Assembly: GCA_000333855.2 (NCBI GenBank)
Contig: CM007320.1
Location: 2,585,684-2,649,683 of the forward strand
Direction of reading: 5' to 3'
DNA: 64,000 nt
Source of the DNA: Endotrypanum monterogeii
Taxonomy: Eukaryota; Euglenozoa; Kinetoplastea; Trypanosomatida; Trypanosomatidae
Shown here: positions 38,501 to 47,590 of the stretch, piece by piece
Layout of the letters: every line of letters begins with the position of its first letter
How positions within the stretch are numbered: the stretch's first letter is position 1
Notes under the pieces: generated by a model
Database searches by the model: none
Told to the model about the DNA's origin: nothing
The model's input: only the letters and a program-made list of their open reading frames with translations
Position numbers and translations under genes: made by a program

Positions 38501-41206
38501 ATGGAGACGCCATACGCGTTTTCGTCTCGCGTGCACCCGCCATCTACTCGCGTGGTACCGCAGCTGAGGAAAGGCATGGCGCACCGGCGTGGTGGGGCCG
38601 GCGCGATTTCCCCCGCACCTGCACATACAACAGGGCTACTGAATCTCCTGGAGAGGGGTGCCATCGGACCGCAAGTCGACCTGGAGCCCCTCCTGACAGA
38701 CGGCCCTGTGCGATCGCAGCAGGTACTGCTGCATCACGCGCGAGGCAAGCGGCACAGCCGTCAGGAGGTCATGACAGAAACCTCAGGCTACAATGGTGTC
38801 CGCGACTTTAAATTGGATATGGGGGAAATATCCAAAATTCCCGCCGCTCTGAATTTGAAGGAGCTCAAAGGTTGGGAGGCTGCGCAGGCGGAGGAGAAGC
38901 GTCTCCAGCACTCCACTGAGCACTCCACGGCTGTGCCGACAGCCAGCTCTACGCTAGTCTCTGTGGCGGGGACAGCCACCGCAGTTGACCACCACTACGC
39001 TACTGTTCCCACACGCGAGAGCACGCGCACCTACGCTGAGCTACTGGACTGGTATTCGATGCACGAATTCATCATACGCAAAGGTAAGGCGCTTCGTAAC
39101 ACGCCCGAGTTCGCCTCTTTCAAGCGGCACTACGCGGCGAGCTGGGGTGAAATAGAAAGCGTCATCGAGGTACTCGAAGATGTAATGCGGAGCTACGGCG
39201 TGGAGCTGGTGTACGTAGATGGTAGGCGACTGGCCCAGCTGGCTTCCTATCAGGCACCCGAACTTAGCTCTGCGATGGAGCTCATGGAGTGCATCACCAA
39301 CGTTGATGATGTTTTCCCGCTGATCACGGATCTGACACGCCCCTACCGGTACGGCCCCAAGCGTCACCAGATGGCGGCTACTAAGATTCAGTCCGTATGG
39401 CGTATGTATCGGCAGCGCATTGCTTTTGTGCACTTGCTTATCGGCACCCGCGCAGCTATTGTCATTCAGCGACAATGGATGATGTATCGAGCCCACTGCA
39501 TGACACGCCGGATTATCCGCTCGCTCTGCGAGACTCGCCTGACGCAGTGGCAGTACACTATGAGGGAATTCAGCGCTGCATGGCCCCGGATCGAGGAAGG
39601 TCGCCGCACCGTTATTCACCTACCCTCTCTCTCCTACCCCACATATCAAGCCAAAAAAATGCCCTTCTACGAAGCGCGGCAGCTTGGTCAACTAACGCGC
39701 TTGAGCATGTTGAAGGACGCAAACGTCCACATTGTCTTCGTCGTGCCGGTGAAGCCGGATATGGAGATTCAGCAGTACTTTATGACTCTGCTCGCAGAGA
39801 ACAACGTGTCCAATGTTGCTGGTCGATTGACATTTGTCGTCCCCGAAAATGGGTTGCGTCTTCCTCCTGGAATGAGTCTCACTCGCATGGTGTTGTTCTC
39901 TCCGCGTCTACTGAAGCTACTCTCTGGCATGTGCGCCGGCAAGCCGGCCTTCATTGTGCCAGGCGTCGTCGGTGCAGAGGAGCTCACGTTGGCAACACAA
40001 CTCAATGTTCCTCTTCTTGCCCCAGAGCCGCGCCTCGTGCAGGCCTACGGTTCCAAGAGCGGCTCTAGGCGTTTGTTGGAGGCGGCTGACATTTTGACAC
40101 TTCCCGGAGCGGCCCAACTGCGCTCTCGAGCGGACCTCTTACATGCGCTGACAAATCTCATCGTCCAGCGCCGCAACGTCCAGCGATGGCTGGTCAAGTT
40201 GGAGAATGAGTTTGGTAGTCACGGTCACGCATACCTCGATGTGTCTCGCTTACGGTCTCTGAGGGTTGGGGGCTCGGCACTTATTTCAGCCCCCTCTGCA
40301 TCACCCGCTGCACTGAACACAGCGGTCTTGAATGAGTTGGAGGTGAACGGTGCAAAGTGTATGCGACTGTTGCATCCAAGCAGTTACCCTAGCTGGGAAG
40401 CTTACCTGGCCATGTTTGACTCGGTGGGCGGATGTGTAGAGGCTGTTCCACCTGATCTGTGCGCATCCATCACTGCTAATCTGTTTGTTGCTCCCTCTGG
40501 GGCAGTGCGGATTGAGTCAGTGGTAGAACCGCTGCTCGCACCAGCCCTCACAACAATGGGCTCACTCTTTCCCTACTCCTCCACTGTACCGTACGCAGCA
40601 GTTAGGGACGCCGCACTCAGTCTCGCACATACGGCGTATCGCAAGCGCATTATGGGCTACCTGTCTGTTGACTTCGTGGTGACCAACGAGAGTGATGTCA
40701 GTAACAACACGTTCTCTTCACCTCAACGGAGACTCTGGGGTGTGGACGTGGACTTTGGTCTTACCACGCAGGCATCTGCGCATGCGCTTGCCAGTGTCCT
40801 GAGTGGAAGCGTGTGGGATGAGAAGAGCGGGTCTTGTGTAAACCTGAGCACCGGCAAGCCACTCGTGTACGTGTACAGCGGCGTACTCTACAATCCGTAT
40901 ATTTCCTCTATTCGACAGTCGTCCTTCTTCACGCTCTGCCGTAATCGGAGGCTGACGTACGACTGCGTGCGCCGATCGGGGCTCATTTTTCACTTTCTGA
41001 ACGCTCTGTTCTGTAATTGCCTTGGTGTGCTGTCCGTGGGCACCGATCTGGAGCCTGTGGTGAAATGCATGACGGTGTTTCAGGCGCACCTGAACATGGA
41101 GTTTCCTGCTCAAGGTCAGCACTCGGCCGACAGCAACTGTGTATACTTCGCCTCTCTCGTGCGGCAACTCTCAAAATACTTGGTGCGAGATGATGAGCTT
41201 GGGTAG
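38501..41206 (+). CDS. IQ-motif protein of the IQCH family
   Basis: 901 aa. IQCH proteins combine calmodulin-binding IQ motifs with a C-terminal region that resembles pre-ATP-grasp/ATP-grasp folds; in mammals IQCH is expressed in sperm. Two IQ-like helices are visible: ATKIQSVWRMYRQRIAF near residue 291 and AIVIQRQWMMYRAH near 315. The core that identifies the family follows: FVVPENGLRLPPGMSLT, AGKPAFIVPGVVGAEEL, LNVPLLAPEPRLVQAYGSKS and VQRWLVKLENEFGSHG (residues about 445-575). The last 300 residues include VDFVVTNESD and GVDVDFGL, compatible with a metal-binding acidic site of ATP-grasp type. The ATG at 38501 is the first in frame; upstream the frame continues only from a TTG. An axonemal, calmodulin-linked role is inferred. 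Confidence 0.82.
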   Translation: METPYAFSSRVHPPSTRVVPQLRKGMAHRRGGAGAISPAPAHTTGLLNLLERGAIGPQVDLEPLLTDGPVRSQQVLLHHARGKRHSRQEVMTETSGYNGVRDFKLDMGEISKIPAALNLKELKGWEAAQAEEKRLQHSTEHSTAVPTASSTLVSVAGTATAVDHHYATVPTRESTRTYAELLDWYSMHEFIIRKGKALRNTPEFASFKRHYAASWGEIESVIEVLEDVMRSYGVELVYVDGRRLAQLASYQAPELSSAMELMECITNVDDVFPLITDLTRPYRYGPKRHQMAATKIQSVWRMYRQRIAFVHLLIGTRAAIVIQRQWMMYRAHCMTRRIIRSLCETRLTQWQYTMREFSAAWPRIEEGRRTVIHLPSLSYPTYQAKKMPFYEARQLGQLTRLSMLKDANVHIVFVVPVKPDMEIQQYFMTLLAENNVSNVAGRLTFVVPENGLRLPPGMSLTRMVLFSPRLLKLLSGMCAGKPAFIVPGVVGAEELTLATQLNVPLLAPEPRLVQAYGSKSGSRRLLEAADILTLPGAAQLRSRADLLHALTNLIVQRRNVQRWLVKLENEFGSHGHAYLDVSRLRSLRVGGSALISAPSASPAALNTAVLNELEVNGAKCMRLLHPSSYPSWEAYLAMFDSVGGCVEAVPPDLCASITANLFVAPSGAVRIESVVEPLLAPALTTMGSLFPYSSTVPYAAVRDAALSLAHTAYRKRIMGYLSVDFVVTNESDVSNNTFSSPQRRLWGVDVDFGLTTQASAHALASVLSGSVWDEKSGSCVNLSTGKPLVYVYSGVLYNPYISSIRQSSFFTLCRNRRLTYDCVRRSGLIFHFLNALFCNCLGVLSVGTDLEPVVKCMTVFQAHLNMEFPAQGQHSADSNCVYFASLVRQLSKYLVRDDELG

Positions 41207-42325
41207 AGGCGGTAGTTTTCCTGTTACATAGCGCTGCGGCCTATCTCCCAAGCTGTGTCTCTCTCTGTGTGTATAGTTTGTTTGCTGACCCCTGCCCCTT
41301 CCTATACATACACACACAAATTTGGTTAGGTATGTTTCTCCTTCACGATGTATAAAAGAGAGGACGCCGGCTTCGTGTGTTTTCCCCTTGTCCCTTCACC
41401 AACACCGCTGCTTGGAGCCCATCATCACTGCTCCTCGAGTCTTGTATACACTTGCGCCCTTTTCTACCCCCCCTAGCACCACGCAGACTTCTGTTTCTGC
41501 GTCTCTAAGAGGTTGAGTTTCTACGAAGACTGTCAGTACACGTCCCGTTGTATTACCATTATTCTGTACCCGCTCCTATATATTTTCAGAGAGGATGGGG
41601 GAAGTGCACATGTACACTCGGCACTGCGCGTGACGCTCTTTTTTTAAATATTTCTACGAAACCACGTCCTCACCGATTCGTGGGGTGCTCCGGCTACCCC
41701 GCCAACTGAATCCTTGCAAATACCAAACATTAGTGAGGCAGTTATTCTCCTTCCAAAGTGCCGCCGAACCACCACGGGTGTGAACAGCACACCCACAATG
41801 AACTTAATTTCCTTTGCAGGGTGAAGTCATGCCAGGCATGGATGCTTTTTTCGGCTGCCGACACATCACCTCGAGGTTCTCGCGGGATCAAGATGCTTGG
41901 GTATTAACTCTCTACACGCCTCATGTTTTCTGTGATTTCTCGGTTTGCATGTGCAATACGTGGTGCTGGCGTTATGCTCTTGCCATCGAGTTTTCTTTTT
42001 TTGGTATATTTTTAGTTTTTTTTTTTTCTCATCTTGCCTTGACTCAATATTTTCTTCTTCACCCGAACTCAGTTTGCAACACACGTGCTCTCACAACTAC
42101 TCCGAAGGATACATAACTGCACATCCACTCGCTGTGTGTGCCCTCTTCTATCATTTGTATTACTGGTGCTCGTCTCCCTCCCTTCCTTTAGAGAACTGCA
42201 ACTCGGGGCGATTGTGTCTGTGAACAGGTGTACCCGTGGGATTTCTCAAGCCTGCGCGAGGCATTTACGCGACCTCCGTATCGCCCCTTCTACTGCATTT
42301 GTGTAGATCTCTTCAGTGGATACTG

Positions 42326-42360
42326 ACGCACGCACGCACGCACACACACACACACACACA
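42326..42360. repeat. (CGCA)n(CA)n microsatellite
   Basis: Alternating CGCA units pass into about ten CA units. Confidence 0.85.
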
Positions 42361-42365
42361 TTAAT

Positions 42366-42403
42366 ACCCCCTCTTCTCTTTTTCCCGCACTGGATTTGTG
42401 CAG
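42366..42403 (+). promoter_or_regulatory. Predicted spliced-leader acceptor for RPN1
   Basis: A dense C/T tract (CCCCCTCTTCTCTTTTTCCC) is followed by TTTGTGCAG ending at 42403, about 107 nt before the ATG at 42511. Confidence 0.55.
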
Positions 42404-42510
42404 TTTGCTTGGCGCAACTTTAGTCTCGTTTCGTGCGCAAGTGACTGTTTTGGGCGTTGGTCCACCACTGCTTATCCGACACACTCTCGTGTCACAGAAA
42501 TATTTTACCC

Positions 42511-45243
42511 ATGGACCCCAAAGGGAGTGCGGTTAGGGTCGATGTGCCGTCAAGGGACCCGCAGAAGGAAGGCACCGTCAACGAGCGAAAAAAGAAGGAA
42601 ACAGAACGTAAGCTAAGTGAGGAGGACATGCGCATTAAGGAGGAGGTGGAGCTCCTTGTAGCGAGAGCTGCAGACAGCGATCCTGACATTGCCAAGATCG
42701 CGGTGGAACGCCTGGTGGATCTTCTTCGAACGAGCAGCAGTGGAAGCCTGGCAGCAGTCCCACCGCCGCTGAAGCACGTGCGTGCCTTGTTCCCGCAGTT
42801 GGAAGCAGCGCTCAAAAGTACTCAGAACCCCTTCATCTCCCGCCGTCTACACGACCTTCTCTCCTTCATTTCTATGACGTTGGAGACCAACAACGGCGGC
42901 CGCACACTCTTAGAGCATAAGTTGAAAGGCACGAAAGACGACTTGGCGCAATGGGGACACGAGTATCTGCGCTTTCTCGCCGGTGCTATCGGGGAAGAGT
43001 GGCGCGAGCGGGTCGCTGGCAAGGAGTCGGCCGACTACCTGGACGGTTTTGTGGACCAAATTGTTTCTTTTATGCTTGCCCACCAAGATGAAGCCACGGC
43101 GATCGACTTACTGGTAGAGATAGACAGGGTCACGCGCATCATGCCGCTCGTGGAGGAATCTAACTACAGGCGGATCGCGAACTACATCGTTGCCATCAGT
43201 AGGTACCTAACGCGCCCCTGTGACACTGAGGCGCGCCGGACGGTGTATAAAATCTACAAGAAGGTACACGCCTACCCGGATGCTGCGCTTATCGCTCTCA
43301 TGATGAATGACCGTGAGCTCGTGGCAGAGCTATTCCGGGATTGCACCAGCCAGCCTGAGCGGCTGCAGATGGCTTTGCTCTGTGCCAGGCAGAAGTGCTT
43401 TCTTGACATAGATGATGAGGAGGACGAACTTCTCCAGGACGCGAATGGCAACATGCGCCTTTCTCAGTTATACCGGCACACCGCGCAGGAGCTCGACTCC
43501 ATGGCGCCCAAGACACTGGAAGATGTTTTTAAAATGTCCACAGACGAGAAGAGGGGCCCAAAGGATTTACAAAACAACTTGGTGTGCGCGTTTGTGAGCG
43601 GGCTGGCCAACTGCGGCTACGGCACGGACAAATTTCTTTCTGACACACCAACCTTTTTTTTCGATCAGCGTGAGGATCGAATCATCTCTACGACGGCCGC
43701 GCTCGGTCTATTGCACCTCTGGGATCACACGGAGGGCCTCCAGCAGGTGGACAAGTACTTCTATTCGGAAAGCAGTTTTGTAAAAGCGGGTGCGTGCCTG
43801 GCCTCTGGCATTGTTATGTGTGGCGTGAAGAACCCCTTCGATCCTGCGTTAGGCCTGCTCTCGGAGCAGATTAGCGCGCGGGAGGCAGAGGTAGCCATTG
43901 GAGCCATACTTGGTCTTGGCTATGCCTATGCTGGTACGCGCAAGGAAGACGTCAAGGAATTGCTTATTCCGTTGCTGGCCGACTCAGATCAGAAGCTGGC
44001 GGTGCAGTGCATGTCTGCCTATGCCCTTGCCACTGTGTTTGTGGCGTCCGCCGATGAGGACATCTCCGAAACGATGATAAACTGTCTGATGGAGGTGCCG
44101 GAAAACAGGTTGAAGGAGCCGTGTGTGCGGTATTTGATTCTTGCACTCGGCTGCATGTTCTTGGGGTGCCAGGAGGCCGCCGATACCCTGCTAGACGCTA
44201 CTCGGGTACTGCCAGCGGTGATTCAGCGTTACACCGAGATTGTGGTGCGCAGCTGTGCCTTTGCAGCCACGGGCAACGTTGTCGTCATCCAAAGTTTATT
44301 TCATGTGATCGCCGAGCTAGAAGAGGTTCCTGAAAGCGATGAAAAAAACGAGGCAGATACAAAGCCCGAAAGCGCCAATGAGGAGGGAGCCACAAAGGCG
44401 GAGGAGGCGAGCAAGAAGACGGCACCACTCAACTACAAGGCTGCGGCTGTGCTTGGTATTGGCCTCGTGGCCGTCGGTGAGGACCTCGGGATGGAGATGA
44501 CAAAAAGGGCCATCATTCATTCACTACTGGCAGACACCGTTAGCAAAGGGAAGAATTCCATGTCAGGGCGGTGCGCAGTGCCGCTGGTCTATGCCCTCCT
44601 CTCAGCAGGTAACACCAACATGCCCGTTGTGGAGTCGTTGAATCGACTAGCCCACGACTCAGACCTGCCGACAGCCGCCAACGCCATTATGGCGATGGGC
44701 ATTGTCGCAGCCGGAAGCAACAACGCCCGTGTCGCCACAAAACTACACAGTCTCTCCTCTTATTATCAAAAGTCTACTTTTGCCGAGGCAGCCTTTTCTG
44801 TGCGTCTGGCCCAAGGTCTTTGCGCTATGGGTAAGGGTCATCTTACGCTCTCCTGTCTCCAGAATGATGGTAACGCAGTGAGTATGACGGCGCTTATGGG
44901 CGTGTTGTGTCTGCTTCACAGTTCTTTGGACTTGGTGAATACGCTCCTTGGTGAGTGCCACTACATGTTCTACGCGATCACGCCAGCCATCAGCCCACGT
45001 ATGATGATGGCAGTCAATGAGAATATGGAGCCGGTGGACTCCGTATTGGTGCGTGTCGGTCTCCCTGTAGACACGGTGGCCCTTCCGGGAAATCCCAAAT
45101 CCATCACTGGCTTTCAGACTCAAAAAACGCCGGTGCTGCTTAGCGCAACGGACAAGGTGGAGTGCGCGGATTCAAAATTCGTACCAGTGGGGACGGTCCT
45201 TGAGGGTATCTGTGTCGTAAAAGAACGCACCCAAGTGGAGTAA
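42511..45243 (+). CDS. RPN1: 26S proteasome regulatory subunit RPN1 (PSMD2)
   Basis: 910 aa, the expected size. RPN1 is the non-ATPase base subunit of the 19S particle that docks ubiquitin receptors and Ubp6/USP14. The N-terminus is charged (KKKETERKLSEEDMRIKEEVELLV), as in other RPN1 proteins. Proteasome/cyclosome repeats form the middle toroid, for example AGACLASGIVMCGVKNPFDP near residue 425, GAILGLGYAYAGTRKED near 465, and AAAVLGIGLVAVGEDLG near 645. An acidic insert (about 610-640) precedes the last group, as in yeast and human. The C-terminal domain ends with TPVLLSATDKVECADSKF. The ATG at 42511 is the first in frame; the frame upstream opens only from a TTG. Confidence 0.95.
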   Translation: MDPKGSAVRVDVPSRDPQKEGTVNERKKKETERKLSEEDMRIKEEVELLVARAADSDPDIAKIAVERLVDLLRTSSSGSLAAVPPPLKHVRALFPQLEAALKSTQNPFISRRLHDLLSFISMTLETNNGGRTLLEHKLKGTKDDLAQWGHEYLRFLAGAIGEEWRERVAGKESADYLDGFVDQIVSFMLAHQDEATAIDLLVEIDRVTRIMPLVEESNYRRIANYIVAISRYLTRPCDTEARRTVYKIYKKVHAYPDAALIALMMNDRELVAELFRDCTSQPERLQMALLCARQKCFLDIDDEEDELLQDANGNMRLSQLYRHTAQELDSMAPKTLEDVFKMSTDEKRGPKDLQNNLVCAFVSGLANCGYGTDKFLSDTPTFFFDQREDRIISTTAALGLLHLWDHTEGLQQVDKYFYSESSFVKAGACLASGIVMCGVKNPFDPALGLLSEQISAREAEVAIGAILGLGYAYAGTRKEDVKELLIPLLADSDQKLAVQCMSAYALATVFVASADEDISETMINCLMEVPENRLKEPCVRYLILALGCMFLGCQEAADTLLDATRVLPAVIQRYTEIVVRSCAFAATGNVVVIQSLFHVIAELEEVPESDEKNEADTKPESANEEGATKAEEASKKTAPLNYKAAAVLGIGLVAVGEDLGMEMTKRAIIHSLLADTVSKGKNSMSGRCAVPLVYALLSAGNTNMPVVESLNRLAHDSDLPTAANAIMAMGIVAAGSNNARVATKLHSLSSYYQKSTFAEAAFSVRLAQGLCAMGKGHLTLSCLQNDGNAVSMTALMGVLCLLHSSLDLVNTLLGECHYMFYAITPAISPRMMMAVNENMEPVDSVLVRVGLPVDTVALPGNPKSITGFQTQKTPVLLSATDKVECADSKFVPVGTVLEGICVVKERTQVE

Positions 45244-47590
45244 GATTGTCTGGCAACACGACAAAGCAAGATCTGGCAGATCCTGGTTTCCATCTCTTTC
45301 TCTTTCCCGTTTTTTTTTAATTTTATTTTGGCGACTCCTTGATTTTCACCTTTGGGTGAGTCTCCTCAGGACCTTGGGGCTGCCCGTCAGTTGTGGACAC
45401 TGATGGAGAAAAAGTGCGAAGAAAAGGGCAAGCTTATCAGATTCCACTGTGTTTGACACAAGCCCCAACAGTTTCCTCCTAGCAAAAGAAAAAAAAAAGA
45501 AAGTATTCTGCGTGCCATTATGTGTATGGCGTTTTTTTTTTTGGGGGGGGGGAGGGGGGGGTCGCTTGCGTTCCCTGGCTGAGGGACAGAAGCGTAGCTG
45601 TCTCCCTGTGTAGACGGCGCTTTCCCTACACAGGTAGCGTGATCATTCTTTCTCCGTGTTGGCCGTTCGACGCACATATGCGTGTTTTATTTGGTGCTGG
45701 TGGTGTTATTCGGTATAAATCTGTGAGTGCGCGTGGCGCTAGGTCTCTCAGTGATGTATTCTCTGCAGGGAATGTCTTGTGTTTCAGTTCCTTCTCATTC
45801 TTTTTCCTTCTCAAGACGTTCTCTGTGTGCGCGAGTTTCTCTGGGAGATCTGTGCAACAATGGAGGTAAAAAAACAAACACAACACACAAGATGCTATCA
45901 AGGCCCCGTGACGGGCCGCCGAGGCGGGGGTAGGGAGATGGGGAGGAATCTGTGGTCGCACGCCATCGGTGTTTGAGGCGCGCCTACCCGCAAGAACACA
46001 TTTCTGGCCGGTGTTGTTTTTTTTTTAATTTTTGTTGCTGCACTCTACTTTCGACAGATGAAGTACAGACTTTGTCGCCTCACCTTACGCCCACCTCCTC
46101 CACGTGTACACACAAACACAATGGGGCTCATCGCTCCTCGTCTAACCTTTTTGCACCATCTTGACGTCAGTTGTATGTACTGCTTGTATTTGTGTCCGTG
46201 TGTGTGATGCTAGGTAGCACGTCACGGAACTGCCCCTCTGTTATTCGGTGCAACTCGCACACTACGACAGTTTCCTTTAGTTCTCTTTCCCTTGAACATT
46301 TCTCTGCCATTCGTCATTTTCGTCTCGATTTATGCTCGGAATAAACGGCGACATCTGCGTCCTGAAACATTCCGAGCGTATTTTTTACCTGGGAGCCAAT
46401 ATGTAAAAGATCAGAATGAGGGCGTGCTACTTCGCCGGAGATGGGCAGCACCGCCCTCACTCGCACACGGGTTTTTTTTTTCACCATTCCTTCCAGTAGC
46501 ACGAGCAGCCATTTTGTGTGGTGATATCATCTCAGCCCCCCTTTTTTGACACCATCTACATCGTTACTTTCTCTGCGAAAGAGGTGGACCCTTCGCTGCG
46601 GGTCTACGCGGACGAACGAGCGGCGGGGCCCAAGAGAGCGGAGCGCAAGGCGCCCTAGCGTACCTGCGACGTGCGTGTGAAACCGCGAAACACTTGAGCG
46701 ATGTGCCCCCAAAACCCACATGCCACCACTGGGTTGATATAATTCATGTGTCCGTTCCTTAGTGTCCAAACCAATCGATTTGTTTTGGTCTTTCATTACC
46801 TGCTGTTGCGTTGGCGCCTGTAGGTATTTCAGCTGGCGGCCCGCCTTGGTCTACTTATTCCGTCTAGATTTTGGGGTTTACTCAGGAGAATTTTTATTTT
46901 TTGCGCGACGCTTTCTTTTATATCTCCGCCAAATGGCTAATAGCTCTAATAACGAGGATCACTGCGCAATGTGTTACACTCGAGCGACAGCATCATCTCA
47001 AGCGGAGGCCGCAGAGTAGCCTCTCCTCCCTCAACGCCTGGCGCGGTGCGATCGGCCGGTGGGCGTGCCGGTTCATGTTTTGCATTTATCTTATCATGTG
47101 ATGATCTGAGAGCGAGTCAACTCGCTGATGAGACATAAATAAACCTAAACAACTCTCACGCCCCCCCTCTCCTCTTTCCCTTACTGGCTTTGCTTACCTA
47201 TTTATGAGCGTATAAATGTTCTGGGCTCCGGATAGAACTTGCAGGTGTGTTGCTAATCACGCCTCCAATTTAATATTTTCTGTTTTGTTACACAGAGACG
47301 TGTTTTGGTTGCGTTTTTTTTTCTTCTTGCGCACCCCCACCTCAACCCCCTCTTCGTCATATGCATTTCGTGATTCATCACGCTCTCCTTCTCGTATCTA
47401 GTCAAACTTGATCCTACTCACACCAAAATCAAGGCCCCTCAGTCGATTTCTGGGGAGAACTCCACTCTGTCTGTCTCCACACAGAAATTCTGAGCCGATT
47501 TCATTTCTTTCACCTGACTTTTCTGCGCACCAAAACTAGGCGTTGGCCATCTATTTTGTTGTACCTGAACAGGGAAAACAAAAGTCAACA
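45244..47590. other. Intergenic region before the DOCK-like gene
   Basis: No gene recognised in 2.3 kb. Contains adjacent T9-10 and G-rich runs near 45531-45560, T-runs near 46018 and 46471, and T-rich tracts near 47315. AGs at about 47296 and 47540 are candidate acceptors for the following gene. Confidence 0.6.

Larger units (their letters stand above)
41207..42510. other. Intergenic region before RPN1
   Basis: No gene recognised. Contains T-runs near 41639 and 42018, and a CGCA/CA repeat at 42326-42360 just before the RPN1 acceptor tract. Confidence 0.6.
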
